From the NCBI GenBank assembly GCA_964593555.1, contig CAZQIC010000020.1:1-47115 (forward strand): a stretch of DNA of 47,115 nt. The letters run 5' to 3'. Positions 35,508 to 44,273 of this stretch are shown here, in pieces (the stretch's first letter is position 1; each line of letters starts with the position of its first letter). Below the pieces are notes generated by a model. That model saw only the letters and a list, made by a program, of their open reading frames with translations. It had not been told where the DNA came from and did not search any database. The position numbers and the translations under genes are program-made. This DNA is from CAZQIC01 sp964593555 (lineage in GTDB: Bacteria; Bacteroidota; Bacteroidia; JAFLBG01).

Positions 35508-37346
35508 TTAGTATTTGGAACGTCTTCCACCTCTATCCCCACCACGGTCTCCCCCTTTATCTCCACCTCTGCCTCCTCTATCTCCCCCCCTGTCTCTTTC
35601 ACCTCCGCTGCTACGTTTAAAGCCACCTTCTCTGCGATATCCTCCGCCACCACTTCCACCTCTGCTACCAGCTCCACCACCGTAACTTCTTCCACTACCT
35701 CCACCACTACTCTGTCCGTATTTCCTTCCACCACCACCACCTTCGCCGCCTCTGCCTTCGGAACGTTCTATTTTAACCGGACGTCCGTTATATTGATGCA
35801 AACCAGAGATAGCCATTAAATTATCTGCATCTGTTTCACTTACTTCAACAAAACTATATGCGTTCTTTATATCTGCGCGTTGGAATTTAACTCCGCCTTG
35901 TATGATATCTGAAAAATAACTTTCAAGCGTAGATAAATTTAAACCATCCAACTGACCAAGATTAATAAACAATCTTTTTCCTGAAGAACTGCTTGCTCCT
36001 CGTGTACCTGACCCGCTTTCAGCAGAATTAAGATCAGGTGCACTTTTATAATATTCCAAAAAACGATTGAACTCAACAGACACAAATCTCTTGATCAATT
36101 CTTCTTTTGAAAGATCGTTCAATAATTTTAAAATATCCTGCATATAAGGCAAAATACCTTCTTCGCGCACCTCAACGTCGTGAACTTTTTTGATAAGACT
36201 TATCAATTGTTTCCCGCATATTTCAACACCACCAGGAATTTTTTCTTTTAAAAATCTTCTACCAACAATTCTCTCTAACGCCTTTATCTTACCTATCTCG
36301 CGATAGTTGGTTAATATAATTGAGAATCCTGATTTACCCGCCCTCGCTGTCCTACCGCTACGATGCGTATAACTCTCCAACTCGTCAGGAATATTATAAT
36401 TAATTACGTGAGTAATGTCATTTACGTCAATACCTCTTGCAGCAACGTCAGTAGCTACCAACATTTGCAGTGAACGACTGCGGTAACGTTTCATTACAAA
36501 ATCACGCTGCGCCTGGGAAAGATCACCATGTAATGCATCCGCATTATAACCGTCCTTAATTAAAAGATCGGCAACTTTTTGTGTTTCAATTTTTGTACGG
36601 CAAAAAACAATGGCGAAAATATCGGGATAAAAATCTGCGATACGTTTTAGCGCAGGGTATTTATCACGCTCATGCACCATGTAATAAATATGCTCAATGT
36701 TCTCTGCACCCTGATTCTTATTTCCAACCGTAACCTCCAGTGGAGATTCCATGTATTTCTTCGCAATGGAAGCTACTTCTTTTGACATAGTTGCTGAAAA
36801 CAACCATGTACTTTTTTCTTCCGGAGTATCGGAAAGAATGGTTTTCAGGTCATCCTGAAATCCCATACTCAACATTTCATCTGCCTCATCCAACACCACT
36901 TTCGAAACACCTTTTAAACTTATCGCTTTGCGATCGATCATATCCACCATACGTCCAGGTGTACCAACAATAATCTGTGCACCTTCTTTTACTTCACGGA
37001 TCTGGTTAATGATACTTGCTCCGCCATATATAGCAACAACTCTTAAGCCTTTTGTAAATTTTGAAAATGCCTGGAGATCCTTTGTAATTTGTAAACAAAG
37101 TTCTCTTGTAGGGCAAAGTATAAGCGCCTGTGCATTGCGCGAACCAGTATTAATGCCCTGAATTAAAGGGATACCAAAAGCAGCAGTTTTCCCGGTACCT
37201 GTTTGTGCAAGTGCAACAAGATCAGTGTCCTTAGAAATTAATACTGGAATTGCTTGTTTTTGTATGGGCGTAGGCTCAACAAAACCAAGCTCAGTTAAAG
37301 CCTTTACTATTTCCGCATTTATACCCAACCCTTCAAAACTGTTCAT
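35508..37346 (-). CDS. DEAD-box ATP-dependent RNA helicase with DbpA-type RNA-binding domain and glycine/arginine-rich tail
   Basis: 612 residues. Q motif GFVEPTPIQKQAIPVL, motif I AQTGTGKT (47-54), PTREL, TPGR, DEAD (153-156), SAT (174-176), and HRSGRTARAG (338-347) define the two RecA domains. A DbpA-like RNA-recognition domain follows (about 455-535), then a low-complexity tail of about 75 residues, rich in Gly, Arg, Asp and Ser (repeats of RGGDRGG), ending RRSKY. Members aid ribosome assembly, cold adaptation and RNA turnover. The tail resembles eukaryotic RGG boxes and may bind RNA or drive condensation. A TAnnTTTG box lies 22 bases upstream. Confidence 0.95.
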   Translation of the reverse strand: MNSFEGLGINAEIVKALTELGFVEPTPIQKQAIPVLISKDTDLVALAQTGTGKTAAFGIPLIQGINTGSRNAQALILCPTRELCLQITKDLQAFSKFTKGLRVVAIYGGASIINQIREVKEGAQIIVGTPGRMVDMIDRKAISLKGVSKVVLDEADEMLSMGFQDDLKTILSDTPEEKSTWLFSATMSKEVASIAKKYMESPLEVTVGNKNQGAENIEHIYYMVHERDKYPALKRIADFYPDIFAIVFCRTKIETQKVADLLIKDGYNADALHGDLSQAQRDFVMKRYRSRSLQMLVATDVAARGIDVNDITHVINYNIPDELESYTHRSGRTARAGKSGFSIILTNYREIGKIKALERIVGRRFLKEKIPGGVEICGKQLISLIKKVHDVEVREEGILPYMQDILKLLNDLSKEELIKRFVSVEFNRFLEYYKSAPDLNSAESGSGTRGASSSSGKRLFINLGQLDGLNLSTLESYFSDIIQGGVKFQRADIKNAYSFVEVSETDADNLMAISGLHQYNGRPVKIERSEGRGGEGGGGGRKYGQSSGGGSGRSYGGGAGSRGGSGGGGYRREGGFKRSSGGERDRGGDRGGRGGDKGGDRGGDRGGRRSKY

Positions 37347-37367
37347 CGGTCATTTTTTAGTGAGGTG

Positions 37368-37375
37368 CAAAGATA
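37368..37375 (-). promoter_or_regulatory. Putative -7 box (TATCTTTG) of the DEAD-box helicase gene
   Basis: TATCTTTG on the minus strand matches the -7 consensus exactly, 22 bases ahead of the ATG at 37346. A -33 TTTG is not evident; instead the upstream stretch (37378-37406) has tandem copies of TTAGTTGA-like units. Confidence 0.5.
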
Positions 37376-37434
37376 GTCAATTAGTTGATTAGTTGTTAGT
37401 TATTGGATTGGACCCGAGTTTGAAGCCCTGAAGT

Positions 37435-38364
37435 TTAAAAATACAGTGGATGAAAATTTATTTTGCTGCCCGTAATAGATAAGGCGGGTGCTGGTATTTT
37501 AATGAATCCAAAAGTTTTAGTGATGGTTTTGAACCAACGCATATTGGTTTTTATTTTTGAAAGATCTGCATCCAAAGCGAAATAATATTGCCGTTGCCGC
37601 TCAAAATGAGGATAAGGATTACCATTATCATCGACTGCTGGATTGCTTTTGCCTCCTATCATGCCATTGGCGCCATAACCTATTGCAACATTGATCCATT
37701 TTGGAAAACGATTTTCCTTCTTAATAAATGAAGCGATGTTACCGCTTAGCCAATAAGTTTGGCCATTATAATCCTTTAACATTTTTTCTGCCAATGATTT
37801 ACCTAAAAGACCTGGACGATATGCACTATATTCTGTTGTATGAAATGAGTACTTCAAAATTATCCGCTGCTCCTTCCACAACAATTCCTGCGATACGGCA
37901 GCAGCCGAACCAAAAGTGTTTGCAGCAAGATCGCCCCAGGAAAACCCCCATTGGGATGAAAAGCCATCCAATATTTCTATACTCGATTGGTAAACTGTCC
38001 CAAGCATTCCGCCATACCATAACGCACGATTATCTTTTACTCCCGTCCACTTCATGAGATCTATACCTATTACACCAATATAATATGAGGTTATCGCATG
38101 CCCGGCTTTGTCCATTTGCAGCCACTCTTTATTATCATCGAATGTATGAAAAGATGAACGTGGATAACCTTTGTACCACAACTCGTTTAAACCAACAAGA
38201 GATGTTCCATACAATACTGCTTCTCCGGCAGCAACTGTTGTAATTCGTTTTTTGTTTGGGGTTTGAGCCTTACAGAAAAAACATGCTGAATCTTTTTCCT
38301 GAGAAATGGATTGAAATGAAAAAAAAACTACGAATAAAAAACTTAAGCACTTATACACAATCAA
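37435..38364 (-). CDS. DUF2279 (YfiM-like) envelope protein
   Basis: 309 residues. A signal peptide (LSFLFVVFFSFQSISQ) is followed by the DUF2279 core: VAAGEAVLYGTSLVGLNELWY, DDNKEWLQMDKAGHAITSYY, WYGGMLGTVYQSSIEILDGFS, WGFSWGDLAANTFGSA. The C-terminal third resembles a surface strand-rich region. No ATG lies before the signal peptide: the frame is closed by TAA directly before a TTG at 38364, and the next usable codon is GTG at 38358, so translation begins at a non-ATG codon. Function unknown. It follows the TonB receptor by 26 bases on the same strand. Confidence 0.8.
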   Translation of the reverse strand: MIVYKCLSFLFVVFFSFQSISQEKDSACFFCKAQTPNKKRITTVAAGEAVLYGTSLVGLNELWYKGYPRSSFHTFDDNKEWLQMDKAGHAITSYYIGVIGIDLMKWTGVKDNRALWYGGMLGTVYQSSIEILDGFSSQWGFSWGDLAANTFGSAAAVSQELLWKEQRIILKYSFHTTEYSAYRPGLLGKSLAEKMLKDYNGQTYWLSGNIASFIKKENRFPKWINVAIGYGANGMIGGKSNPAVDDNGNPYPHFERQRQYYFALDADLSKIKTNMRWFKTITKTFGFIKIPAPALSITGSKINFHPLYF

Positions 38365-38390
38365 TTATAGGAATTTTTGATCACTTATCA

Positions 38391-40778
38391 TCAAAACTCG
38401 ATTATAATACCAATGGAAGGAATTAAACTACCCGAAATATTTTCAATAAAATGAGTTTTGTATGACATTGGGTTCCCCGGATCAGTAATCGGCATCCCAT
38501 CCGCATCCCTATCAATTGTGAAATAGGGTGATAATTGAGCCTGGAAATTATAAATATTCTGAATGTCGAGATAAAAATTAAGCGACCACGTTTTGAAAAA
38601 ATATTTTTTATCAAGTCTCACATCCAATTGATGGACATTTTTTAATCGCAGTGAATTTATTTTTGAATAATCAGGTAATCCGGCACCTGTAACATCCCAA
38701 ACTGTTTTCAATGAAGAGCGCTCAACATCAATAGGAGTATATGGAGCACCTCCAAGAAAACGCCACTTAATTCCAACCTCCCAATTTTTTTTGAATTTCT
38801 TACCAGCCGTCAGGGTAATGATATGCCTGTTATCCCAGGCTGAAGGTTTGAAGTCATTTGCTTTGTCGGTAAATTCACTACGCACAAAAGTATAAGCCAG
38901 TATACCATAAAATCCTTTATACAACTTTTGCTGGGCCATAAACTCCATACCATAGGACCGGCCTTTGGAAATGGATGTTACAGGAGCGTTACCAATTACT
39001 CCAAAATCAGCACCCAAATTGGCAAGCGAAACAGAATCATTTAACAGGAAAGGGTAATTAGAATATTTTTTATAGAATCCTTCAGCAGTTATTTTTAAAC
39101 TATTAGAACTTTTGTATTCCAACCCTCCTACGATATGATCACATGATATATATTTTACTCCATTCACTTTATTTACAAGCACATTCATTGTATCCCTGTA
39201 ACCCAATACAGTATATGCGGGTAATTGATAATACCTTCCTGTATTAAAATTAATACTGAATTGTTCATTGATATTATAAGCTATTGAGAACCGCGGACTA
39301 ATTTGATTCAATGGAGAGAACATTTTTTGAGAATAATCACTTGCATCAAAACGAATGCCTGTTGAAAGCACTATACGATCATTTTTAAAACCTTTACTAA
39401 GCTGGCCAAATAGAGAATATTTATTAAAAGTTAACCGCGAGTCAAAATCAATAACGACAACTCCATATGGGAGAGAAATTTTATTATACGTGGAATTTGT
39501 ATATAGAACATTCTCAAAACCTGCGCCATAAGTTAATTTATAGCCTTTATCCCTGTAAACATTTTCATATCTAAATTTATTTTCCGCTTCCTGCGAAACA
39601 TAATTCAGCAAAAGATTATCAGAAACACTTTCATCATTATTAAAATATTTTATCGCCTTATTATTAAGTTGATTTCGGCTAAACACCATCACCGAATAAC
39701 TCTTTTCCCTAAAGTGTTTGTAGTTTGCCCCGATGGTATAATTCCATTGAGAATTAGCGGGCAAATTTCCCAAAAGATACTTTTGAAATTCGGTTTCATT
39801 AGCATCAAGGTTTAATTGAAAATTATCAATGGCTCCCAGTCCAATAAAAGTGATCTCGTTTTTATCATTTATTTTATGTTTTACTTTATACTGTGCATCG
39901 TTATATATTGGAAGAAACGGAAGCTGAAGTGCTTTAAATAAAAACTGCAAATACGATCTTCGGGCAGATAAAATAAAAGTGGTCTTTTTACCCAAGGGGC
40001 CATCGAGCGTTAAACCTATATCGGACGCCCCTACTGTTCCATTAAATAATAACTTTTCATTGTTGCCATCCTTCTGTTTAAATTCAAATAAAGAACTTAA
40101 TGTATTCCCCCTGTTTGCGGGAAATGCACCGGAGTAAAAATCAACCTCACGGATAAAATTAACATTTATCATACCTACAGGCCCACCGGAAGAACCTTGC
40201 GTTGCGAAGTGATTTATGTTCGGCACTTCTATTCCATCCAAATAAAATCTATTTTCGTTTGGTGCGCCTCCACGAATAATAATATCATTTCTGAAAGAAG
40301 GGGGCGAAGCCACACCAGGCAAGGATTGTATTACTTTTGAAATATCCCTGTTGCCGCCCGGGTTACGCTCTATCTCTGATGTACCAATTGTTCTTAATGA
40401 AACGGGGCTTTCCTGGGTCTTATTAAAAGGAGAAGCCGTAATTTCCACTTCATCAATTGTCGTATTTTTTTCATCGAGAGGAATATTGATAACTGCAGGC
40501 TGCGAATTACTAATCTGCACTTCAAAGATTATTTTTTTTTCATATCCCACATAGCTAACTTCTATGTTATAAAGATTAGGCTCTAGGTTTCTTATCTCGT
40601 AAAAACCATTAACATCTGATTGTGCGGTGAAGGAGGTGCCTACCAGTAATATATTGGCAAGTGGTATAGGATCATTGTTAATATTATTGTACACCCGCCC
40701 CTTAAGAACACCGGTTTGACCTAATGCATTAATACTGAAAAAAAAACACATACAAAACAGCCAACGCATACTAAGCAT
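38391..40778 (-). CDS. TonB-dependent receptor with carboxypeptidase-like regulatory domain
   Basis: 795 residues. Signal peptide (MRWLFCMCFFFSINALGQ), then a CarbopepD_reg-type domain (about 20-110, TGVLKGRVYNNINNDPIPLANI...YEIRNLEPNLYNIEVSYVGY), a plug with QSLPGVASPPSFRNDIIIRGG and ENRFYLDGIEVPNINHFA, and a C-terminal 22-strand barrel ending in ...GIIIEF with a terminal Phe. It should import a ligand across the outer membrane. It is 16 bases downstream of the phosphohexomutase gene. No SusD partner and no N-terminal sigma-regulator (STN) domain are seen. Confidence 0.93.
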   Translation of the reverse strand: MLSMRWLFCMCFFFSINALGQTGVLKGRVYNNINNDPIPLANILLVGTSFTAQSDVNGFYEIRNLEPNLYNIEVSYVGYEKKIIFEVQISNSQPAVINIPLDEKNTTIDEVEITASPFNKTQESPVSLRTIGTSEIERNPGGNRDISKVIQSLPGVASPPSFRNDIIIRGGAPNENRFYLDGIEVPNINHFATQGSSGGPVGMINVNFIREVDFYSGAFPANRGNTLSSLFEFKQKDGNNEKLLFNGTVGASDIGLTLDGPLGKKTTFILSARRSYLQFLFKALQLPFLPIYNDAQYKVKHKINDKNEITFIGLGAIDNFQLNLDANETEFQKYLLGNLPANSQWNYTIGANYKHFREKSYSVMVFSRNQLNNKAIKYFNNDESVSDNLLLNYVSQEAENKFRYENVYRDKGYKLTYGAGFENVLYTNSTYNKISLPYGVVVIDFDSRLTFNKYSLFGQLSKGFKNDRIVLSTGIRFDASDYSQKMFSPLNQISPRFSIAYNINEQFSINFNTGRYYQLPAYTVLGYRDTMNVLVNKVNGVKYISCDHIVGGLEYKSSNSLKITAEGFYKKYSNYPFLLNDSVSLANLGADFGVIGNAPVTSISKGRSYGMEFMAQQKLYKGFYGILAYTFVRSEFTDKANDFKPSAWDNRHIITLTAGKKFKKNWEVGIKWRFLGGAPYTPIDVERSSLKTVWDVTGAGLPDYSKINSLRLKNVHQLDVRLDKKYFFKTWSLNFYLDIQNIYNFQAQLSPYFTIDRDADGMPITDPGNPMSYKTHFIENISGSLIPSIGIIIEF

Positions 40779-40794
40779 ATACTACCAGATTAAA

Positions 40795-42204
40795 TTAACC
40801 ACCCAGTAATGTTATTCTTGTATCCGCTAAAATAGCGAAAGCCTTATCGCTCGAAGATGATTCCGCATATGTTCTCAACACAGGTTCTGTCCCCGATGCG
40901 CGTATCATGAGCCATTCCGTATCACTGAAAAAATATTTCCATCCGTCAATTGTTTCTAATCTTGAAACATTGTAATTGCCAAACGCTTTATAATTATTTG
41001 ATTTGCAATTTTCAACAATCTTATCTTTAATAGCTTCATCCAAATGGAGATCGACTCTTTCGAAAGCAAATGAGCCGGTTATTTTATAAACATCTTCAAT
41101 CAATTGCTCCAATGATTTTCCGGATTTCACCATGTACTCCCAAATCACCAATCCCATCCAAATTCCATCGCGCTCTGGTATATGTCCTTTGATTGCAATA
41201 CCTCCACTCTCTTCGCCGCCCAACAATACGTCCTCTGTGATCATTATTGCCGCAACATATTTAAACCCAATCTTCACCACCTGGTATTCCAATCCAAAAT
41301 GTTCGCACATTTTTTTCACACGTGGTGTAACAGAAAATGCATTCACCACTTTACCTTTCATTCCTTTTTGTTCAACCAAGTATTTTATGAGCAATAAAAT
41401 AATGTGGTGTGAATCAATAAAATTTCCTTTTGAATCATATAACCCAATTCTATCGGCATCACCATCAGTTGCTAAACCGCAGGCAATCTTTCCATCTTTT
41501 TTAATGAGTTCAGAAAACTCTGTCAAATTTTTGTGGATAGGTTCCGGCGCCTGCCCCATAAAAGAGGGATTATTATCGCAATGTAACTTGACTACATCTG
41601 GCAATAAACGTTTTATAACATTTTGTCCTGCACCATACATGGCATCATAAGCAAACCGAAATCCAGACTTACGAATTGCATTCAAATCAAAATTAGCTTC
41701 AACGTGCTTACAATACATCTCTTCAAGATCAATGTATTCAAGCTTGCCTGATTTTTGATATGTCTCCAATGAAATAGAATCAATATCCACAGAAACACTC
41801 TCAGGTATAATATCTTCTATTTCCTGTACTTTTTCCGGAAGCATGGGGCCGCCGTATCCACCTTTTAATTTATAACCATTGTATGAAGGCGGATTATGAC
41901 TTGCAGTTATAATAATTCCTATTGAAGTTTTTTTATTGAATGTACCCAGCGATACCATAGGGGTTGATACAAATCCTTTTGCAAGGAAAACTTTAACTCC
42001 GTTACTGATCAACACTTTTGTCACAGCATCAGTAAACATTTCACCACCAAACCTGCAATCATGGCCAACAACTACTGAAGGAGAATCATAATTTTTTTTC
42101 AACCAAATAGCAGCAGCTTCTGTTACGCGTACCACATTATCAACGGTAAAGTCTTTTGCTATGATAGCCCTCCAGCCGTCGGTACCGAATTTTATCTTAC
42201 TCAT
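40795..42204 (-). CDS. Phosphoglucomutase/phosphomannomutase family protein
   Basis: 469 residues of the alpha-D-phosphohexomutase fold. The phosphoserine loop is ITASHNPP (Ser102), the metal loop is ATDGDADRIGLYD, the sugar-binding loop is LGGEESGGIAI, and the phosphate-binding loop is RASGTEPVLRTYAE. It interconverts hexose 1- and 6-phosphates; glucose versus mannose preference is not fixed by the motifs. Divergent from the sigma-factor gene across 147 bases, and first in the transcript that continues into the TonB receptor. Confidence 0.92.
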   Translation of the reverse strand: MSKIKFGTDGWRAIIAKDFTVDNVVRVTEAAAIWLKKNYDSPSVVVGHDCRFGGEMFTDAVTKVLISNGVKVFLAKGFVSTPMVSLGTFNKKTSIGIIITASHNPPSYNGYKLKGGYGGPMLPEKVQEIEDIIPESVSVDIDSISLETYQKSGKLEYIDLEEMYCKHVEANFDLNAIRKSGFRFAYDAMYGAGQNVIKRLLPDVVKLHCDNNPSFMGQAPEPIHKNLTEFSELIKKDGKIACGLATDGDADRIGLYDSKGNFIDSHHIILLLIKYLVEQKGMKGKVVNAFSVTPRVKKMCEHFGLEYQVVKIGFKYVAAIMITEDVLLGGEESGGIAIKGHIPERDGIWMGLVIWEYMVKSGKSLEQLIEDVYKITGSFAFERVDLHLDEAIKDKIVENCKSNNYKAFGNYNVSRLETIDGWKYFFSDTEWLMIRASGTEPVLRTYAESSSSDKAFAILADTRITLLGG

Positions 42205-42351
42205 ATGCTCTAAATTTTCAACAAAAATAAGAATAAGCCTTCAAAAAATAATGCTTTACATACGTTATATAGACCATTCAACGTTTTTAGCCAAAACCGT
42301 GTAAGTTAAGAGGCTATTTCCTAACTTTACAAAAATTATGCCTGCCCTTTA
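42205..42351. promoter_or_regulatory. Divergent control region between the phosphohexomutase and sigma-factor genes
   Basis: On the minus strand TATTTTTG (42222-42229), 18 bases ahead of the phosphohexomutase ATG, is an exact TAnnTTTG match. On the plus strand TAACTTTA (42322-42329) matches in seven of eight positions, 23 bases before the sigma-factor ATG. Neither has a convincing -33 element, which leaves the sigma gene open to control by another sigma factor. Confidence 0.4.
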
Positions 42352-42933
42352 ATGGCGCCATCAAAATATACCGTATTATCAGATCTTGAGCTTGTAAACG
42401 AGTACAAAAAAACAAGCGATAATACTTCCGTAGGCGTATTATTTGAACGCTATACCCATCTTGTTTTTGGAGTATGTATGAAATACCTTAAAGATGAGGA
42501 AGAAAGTCACGATGCGGTGATGCAAATATTTGAAAAATTACTTGCCGACCTTAAGAAACATGAAATTGCTCAATTCAAAGGCTGGCTGCACTCCGTAGCG
42601 AGGAATCATTGTTTAATGTACCTGCGCTCTAGGCAATCTACCCATAAAAAAGAGGTGGAAATGCACAAAGACATAAAGGGGGTTATGGAAAACGAACATG
42701 AACTGCATCTAAATAACAGTAACCAAAAGGAAGAGCAGTTAACTAAGCTGGAAGATGGAATTAAGCAGCTTACTGAAGAACAAAAAATATGCATAGAACT
42801 CTTTTACCTTCAAAACAAGTGTTACCAGGAAGTGGCCGATACAACAGGCTTTTCGCTGAACCAAGTAAAAAGTTTTATTCAAAATGGAAAAAGAAATTTG
42901 AAATTATTTTTAACAACAGCAACGAATGGATAA
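42352..42933 (+). CDS. ECF-type RNA polymerase sigma factor
   Basis: 193 residues. Region 2 (about 25-95) has VLFERYTHLVFGVCMKYLKDEEESHDAVMQIFEKLL and WLHSVARNHCLMYLR; region 4 (about 130-190) has EQKICIELFYLQNKCYQEVADTTGFSLNQVKSFIQNGKRNLK, with the DNA-binding helix-turn-helix. A long charged linker rich in Lys, Glu and His joins them. The gene overlaps the next by 8 bases, the arrangement usual for a sigma factor and its anti-sigma factor, so both are made in step. Confidence 0.92.
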   Translation: MAPSKYTVLSDLELVNEYKKTSDNTSVGVLFERYTHLVFGVCMKYLKDEEESHDAVMQIFEKLLADLKKHEIAQFKGWLHSVARNHCLMYLRSRQSTHKKEVEMHKDIKGVMENEHELHLNNSNQKEEQLTKLEDGIKQLTEEQKICIELFYLQNKCYQEVADTTGFSLNQVKSFIQNGKRNLKLFLTTATNG

Positions 42934-44230
42934 ACGTTTACATAACCATATTTTTGATCACGGCGATTGTGTGAGCGAGCCCGTGTTGCTGGATTATGCG
43001 CACGATAAACTACCCACTGCCGAAAAAAACAAAGTAGAAAAACACCTGCTCGACTGCGAATTGTGTTCCGATGCGTTGGAAGGTTTAATGTTGATTAAAA
43101 ACCCAAACAGCCTTCCAAAAATAAAAGCCGATGTAGTTAGACGATTTGGTCCTGAGGAAATAAAAAAAGGAAGAATAGTTAAGCTGGAATTCCGCACGGG
43201 ACTTGCTATTGCAGCAAGTATTGCAGTGTTAGTCGTTACAGTATTTTTCTTCCGCTCAACATTAAAAGAAGAAAAAACGGTAGCTGATGTGATGACCAAT
43301 ACCAACGAAGAGGCAGAAAAAACTATTGCAACTGAAAACCAACCTGCTCTTATTCCGGAAGAATTAAAAACAGATCAACCTACAAGTCTGCCGCCACCTT
43401 CAACCACAATAAATAGTTTTGGCACAACCGCCAATCGTGTTGATGCTATATCCGGCGAAGGCAGCACTGCCGGAGCAGCCCCGATTTTAGACGAAGCTAA
43501 CCTGAAAGAGGCTGCAAAGAAACGAGACATTCCATATGACAATGACAAAGAGGATGAGATGAGAATTTCGACTGCGGACTCAAAGACAAATAGAGAAGAA
43601 AACCAGTTCGAATCACCGACTCCTTTAAAGCCTGCATTAAGTAAAAACAAGGACAGTGATATTCCAAAGGGAGAAGACGATGCTCTCGAAGAAGAAGAAG
43701 AACAAAATTATAGGGCCTTAAAGACAACTCCGAGTGGTAAAAGTGCTGAGGCAAGCAAAAAGAAAGTAAACAAATCTGCTTCTTCTAATGATGAACCAGC
43801 CGCTGCTCCTGAGGCTCAATCAATTTCAACAGAAACATTGGACTCCGAAATAGCTATGGATGAAGCGGCAGGCAAAGCTAACTCTACACAAGACGAAGTT
43901 TTTATGATCGTGGAGGAAATGCCAAGTTATCCCGGAGGAGAAATAGAAATGCAAAAATTCTTAAAAACAAATATTAAATATCCGGCTAAAGCACAGGACG
44001 CAGGGATACAAGGAACTGTTTACATTAATTTCATTGTCGAAAAGGATGGGATGTTAAGCAATATAAAAGTTGTCCGTGGAATTAGCGGATCTCCTGAATT
44101 TACGGACGAAGCAATTAGAGTAGTTAGATTAATGCCTAAATGGAAGGCTGGCAAACAAAATAATACAACTGTTAAAGTTTCCTATACTCTCCCAATCAAA
44201 TTTTCCTTAAATTCTGAGATTAAAAAATAA
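42926..44230 (+). CDS. Transmembrane anti-sigma factor fused to a TonB C-terminal domain
   Basis: 434 residues. The N-terminus (about 1-55) carries the ZAS zinc motif H-x3-C-x2-C (His40, Cys44, Cys47) typical of anti-sigma factors. One membrane span lies at about 91-109 (TGLAIAASIAVLVVTVFFF). The periplasmic part is a long Glu/Lys/Ser-rich linker (about 110-320) ending in a TonB-C domain (about 322-434): DEVFMIVEEMPSYPGGE, IKYPAKAQDAGIQGTVYINFIVEKDG and RVVRLMPKWKAGKQN. So the protein should hold the sigma factor in the cytoplasm and touch an outer-membrane protein or the TonB system in the periplasm. The partner is unknown. Coupled to the sigma gene by an 8-base overlap. Confidence 0.88.
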   Translation: MDKRLHNHIFDHGDCVSEPVLLDYAHDKLPTAEKNKVEKHLLDCELCSDALEGLMLIKNPNSLPKIKADVVRRFGPEEIKKGRIVKLEFRTGLAIAASIAVLVVTVFFFRSTLKEEKTVADVMTNTNEEAEKTIATENQPALIPEELKTDQPTSLPPPSTTINSFGTTANRVDAISGEGSTAGAAPILDEANLKEAAKKRDIPYDNDKEDEMRISTADSKTNREENQFESPTPLKPALSKNKDSDIPKGEDDALEEEEEQNYRALKTTPSGKSAEASKKKVNKSASSNDEPAAAPEAQSISTETLDSEIAMDEAAGKANSTQDEVFMIVEEMPSYPGGEIEMQKFLKTNIKYPAKAQDAGIQGTVYINFIVEKDGMLSNIKVVRGISGSPEFTDEAIRVVRLMPKWKAGKQNNTTVKVSYTLPIKFSLNSEIKK

Positions 44231-44273
44231 CATTCGTAATTCTTTGGCATAATATTTATATTAGTGATCCTAA

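Noticed and set aside
35471..35740. 89-codon frame rich in Val and Glu on the minus strand
   Set aside because: It is a shifted reading of the Gly/Arg-rich repeat tail of the helicase gene; the biased composition comes from the repeats.
37376..37408. Tandem TTAGTTGA-like repeats as a CRISPR or iteron array
   Set aside because: Only a few imperfect short units with no spacers or replication genes; likely simple repeat near the helicase promoter.
41132..41650. 172-codon frame on the plus strand
   Set aside because: Antisense to the phosphohexomutase gene, whose motifs are complete; no recognisable product.
38391..42204. SusC/SusD-type polysaccharide utilisation locus
   Set aside because: The receptor has a carboxypeptidase-like domain but no SusD partner or glycoside hydrolase is present, so a PUL call is not supported.
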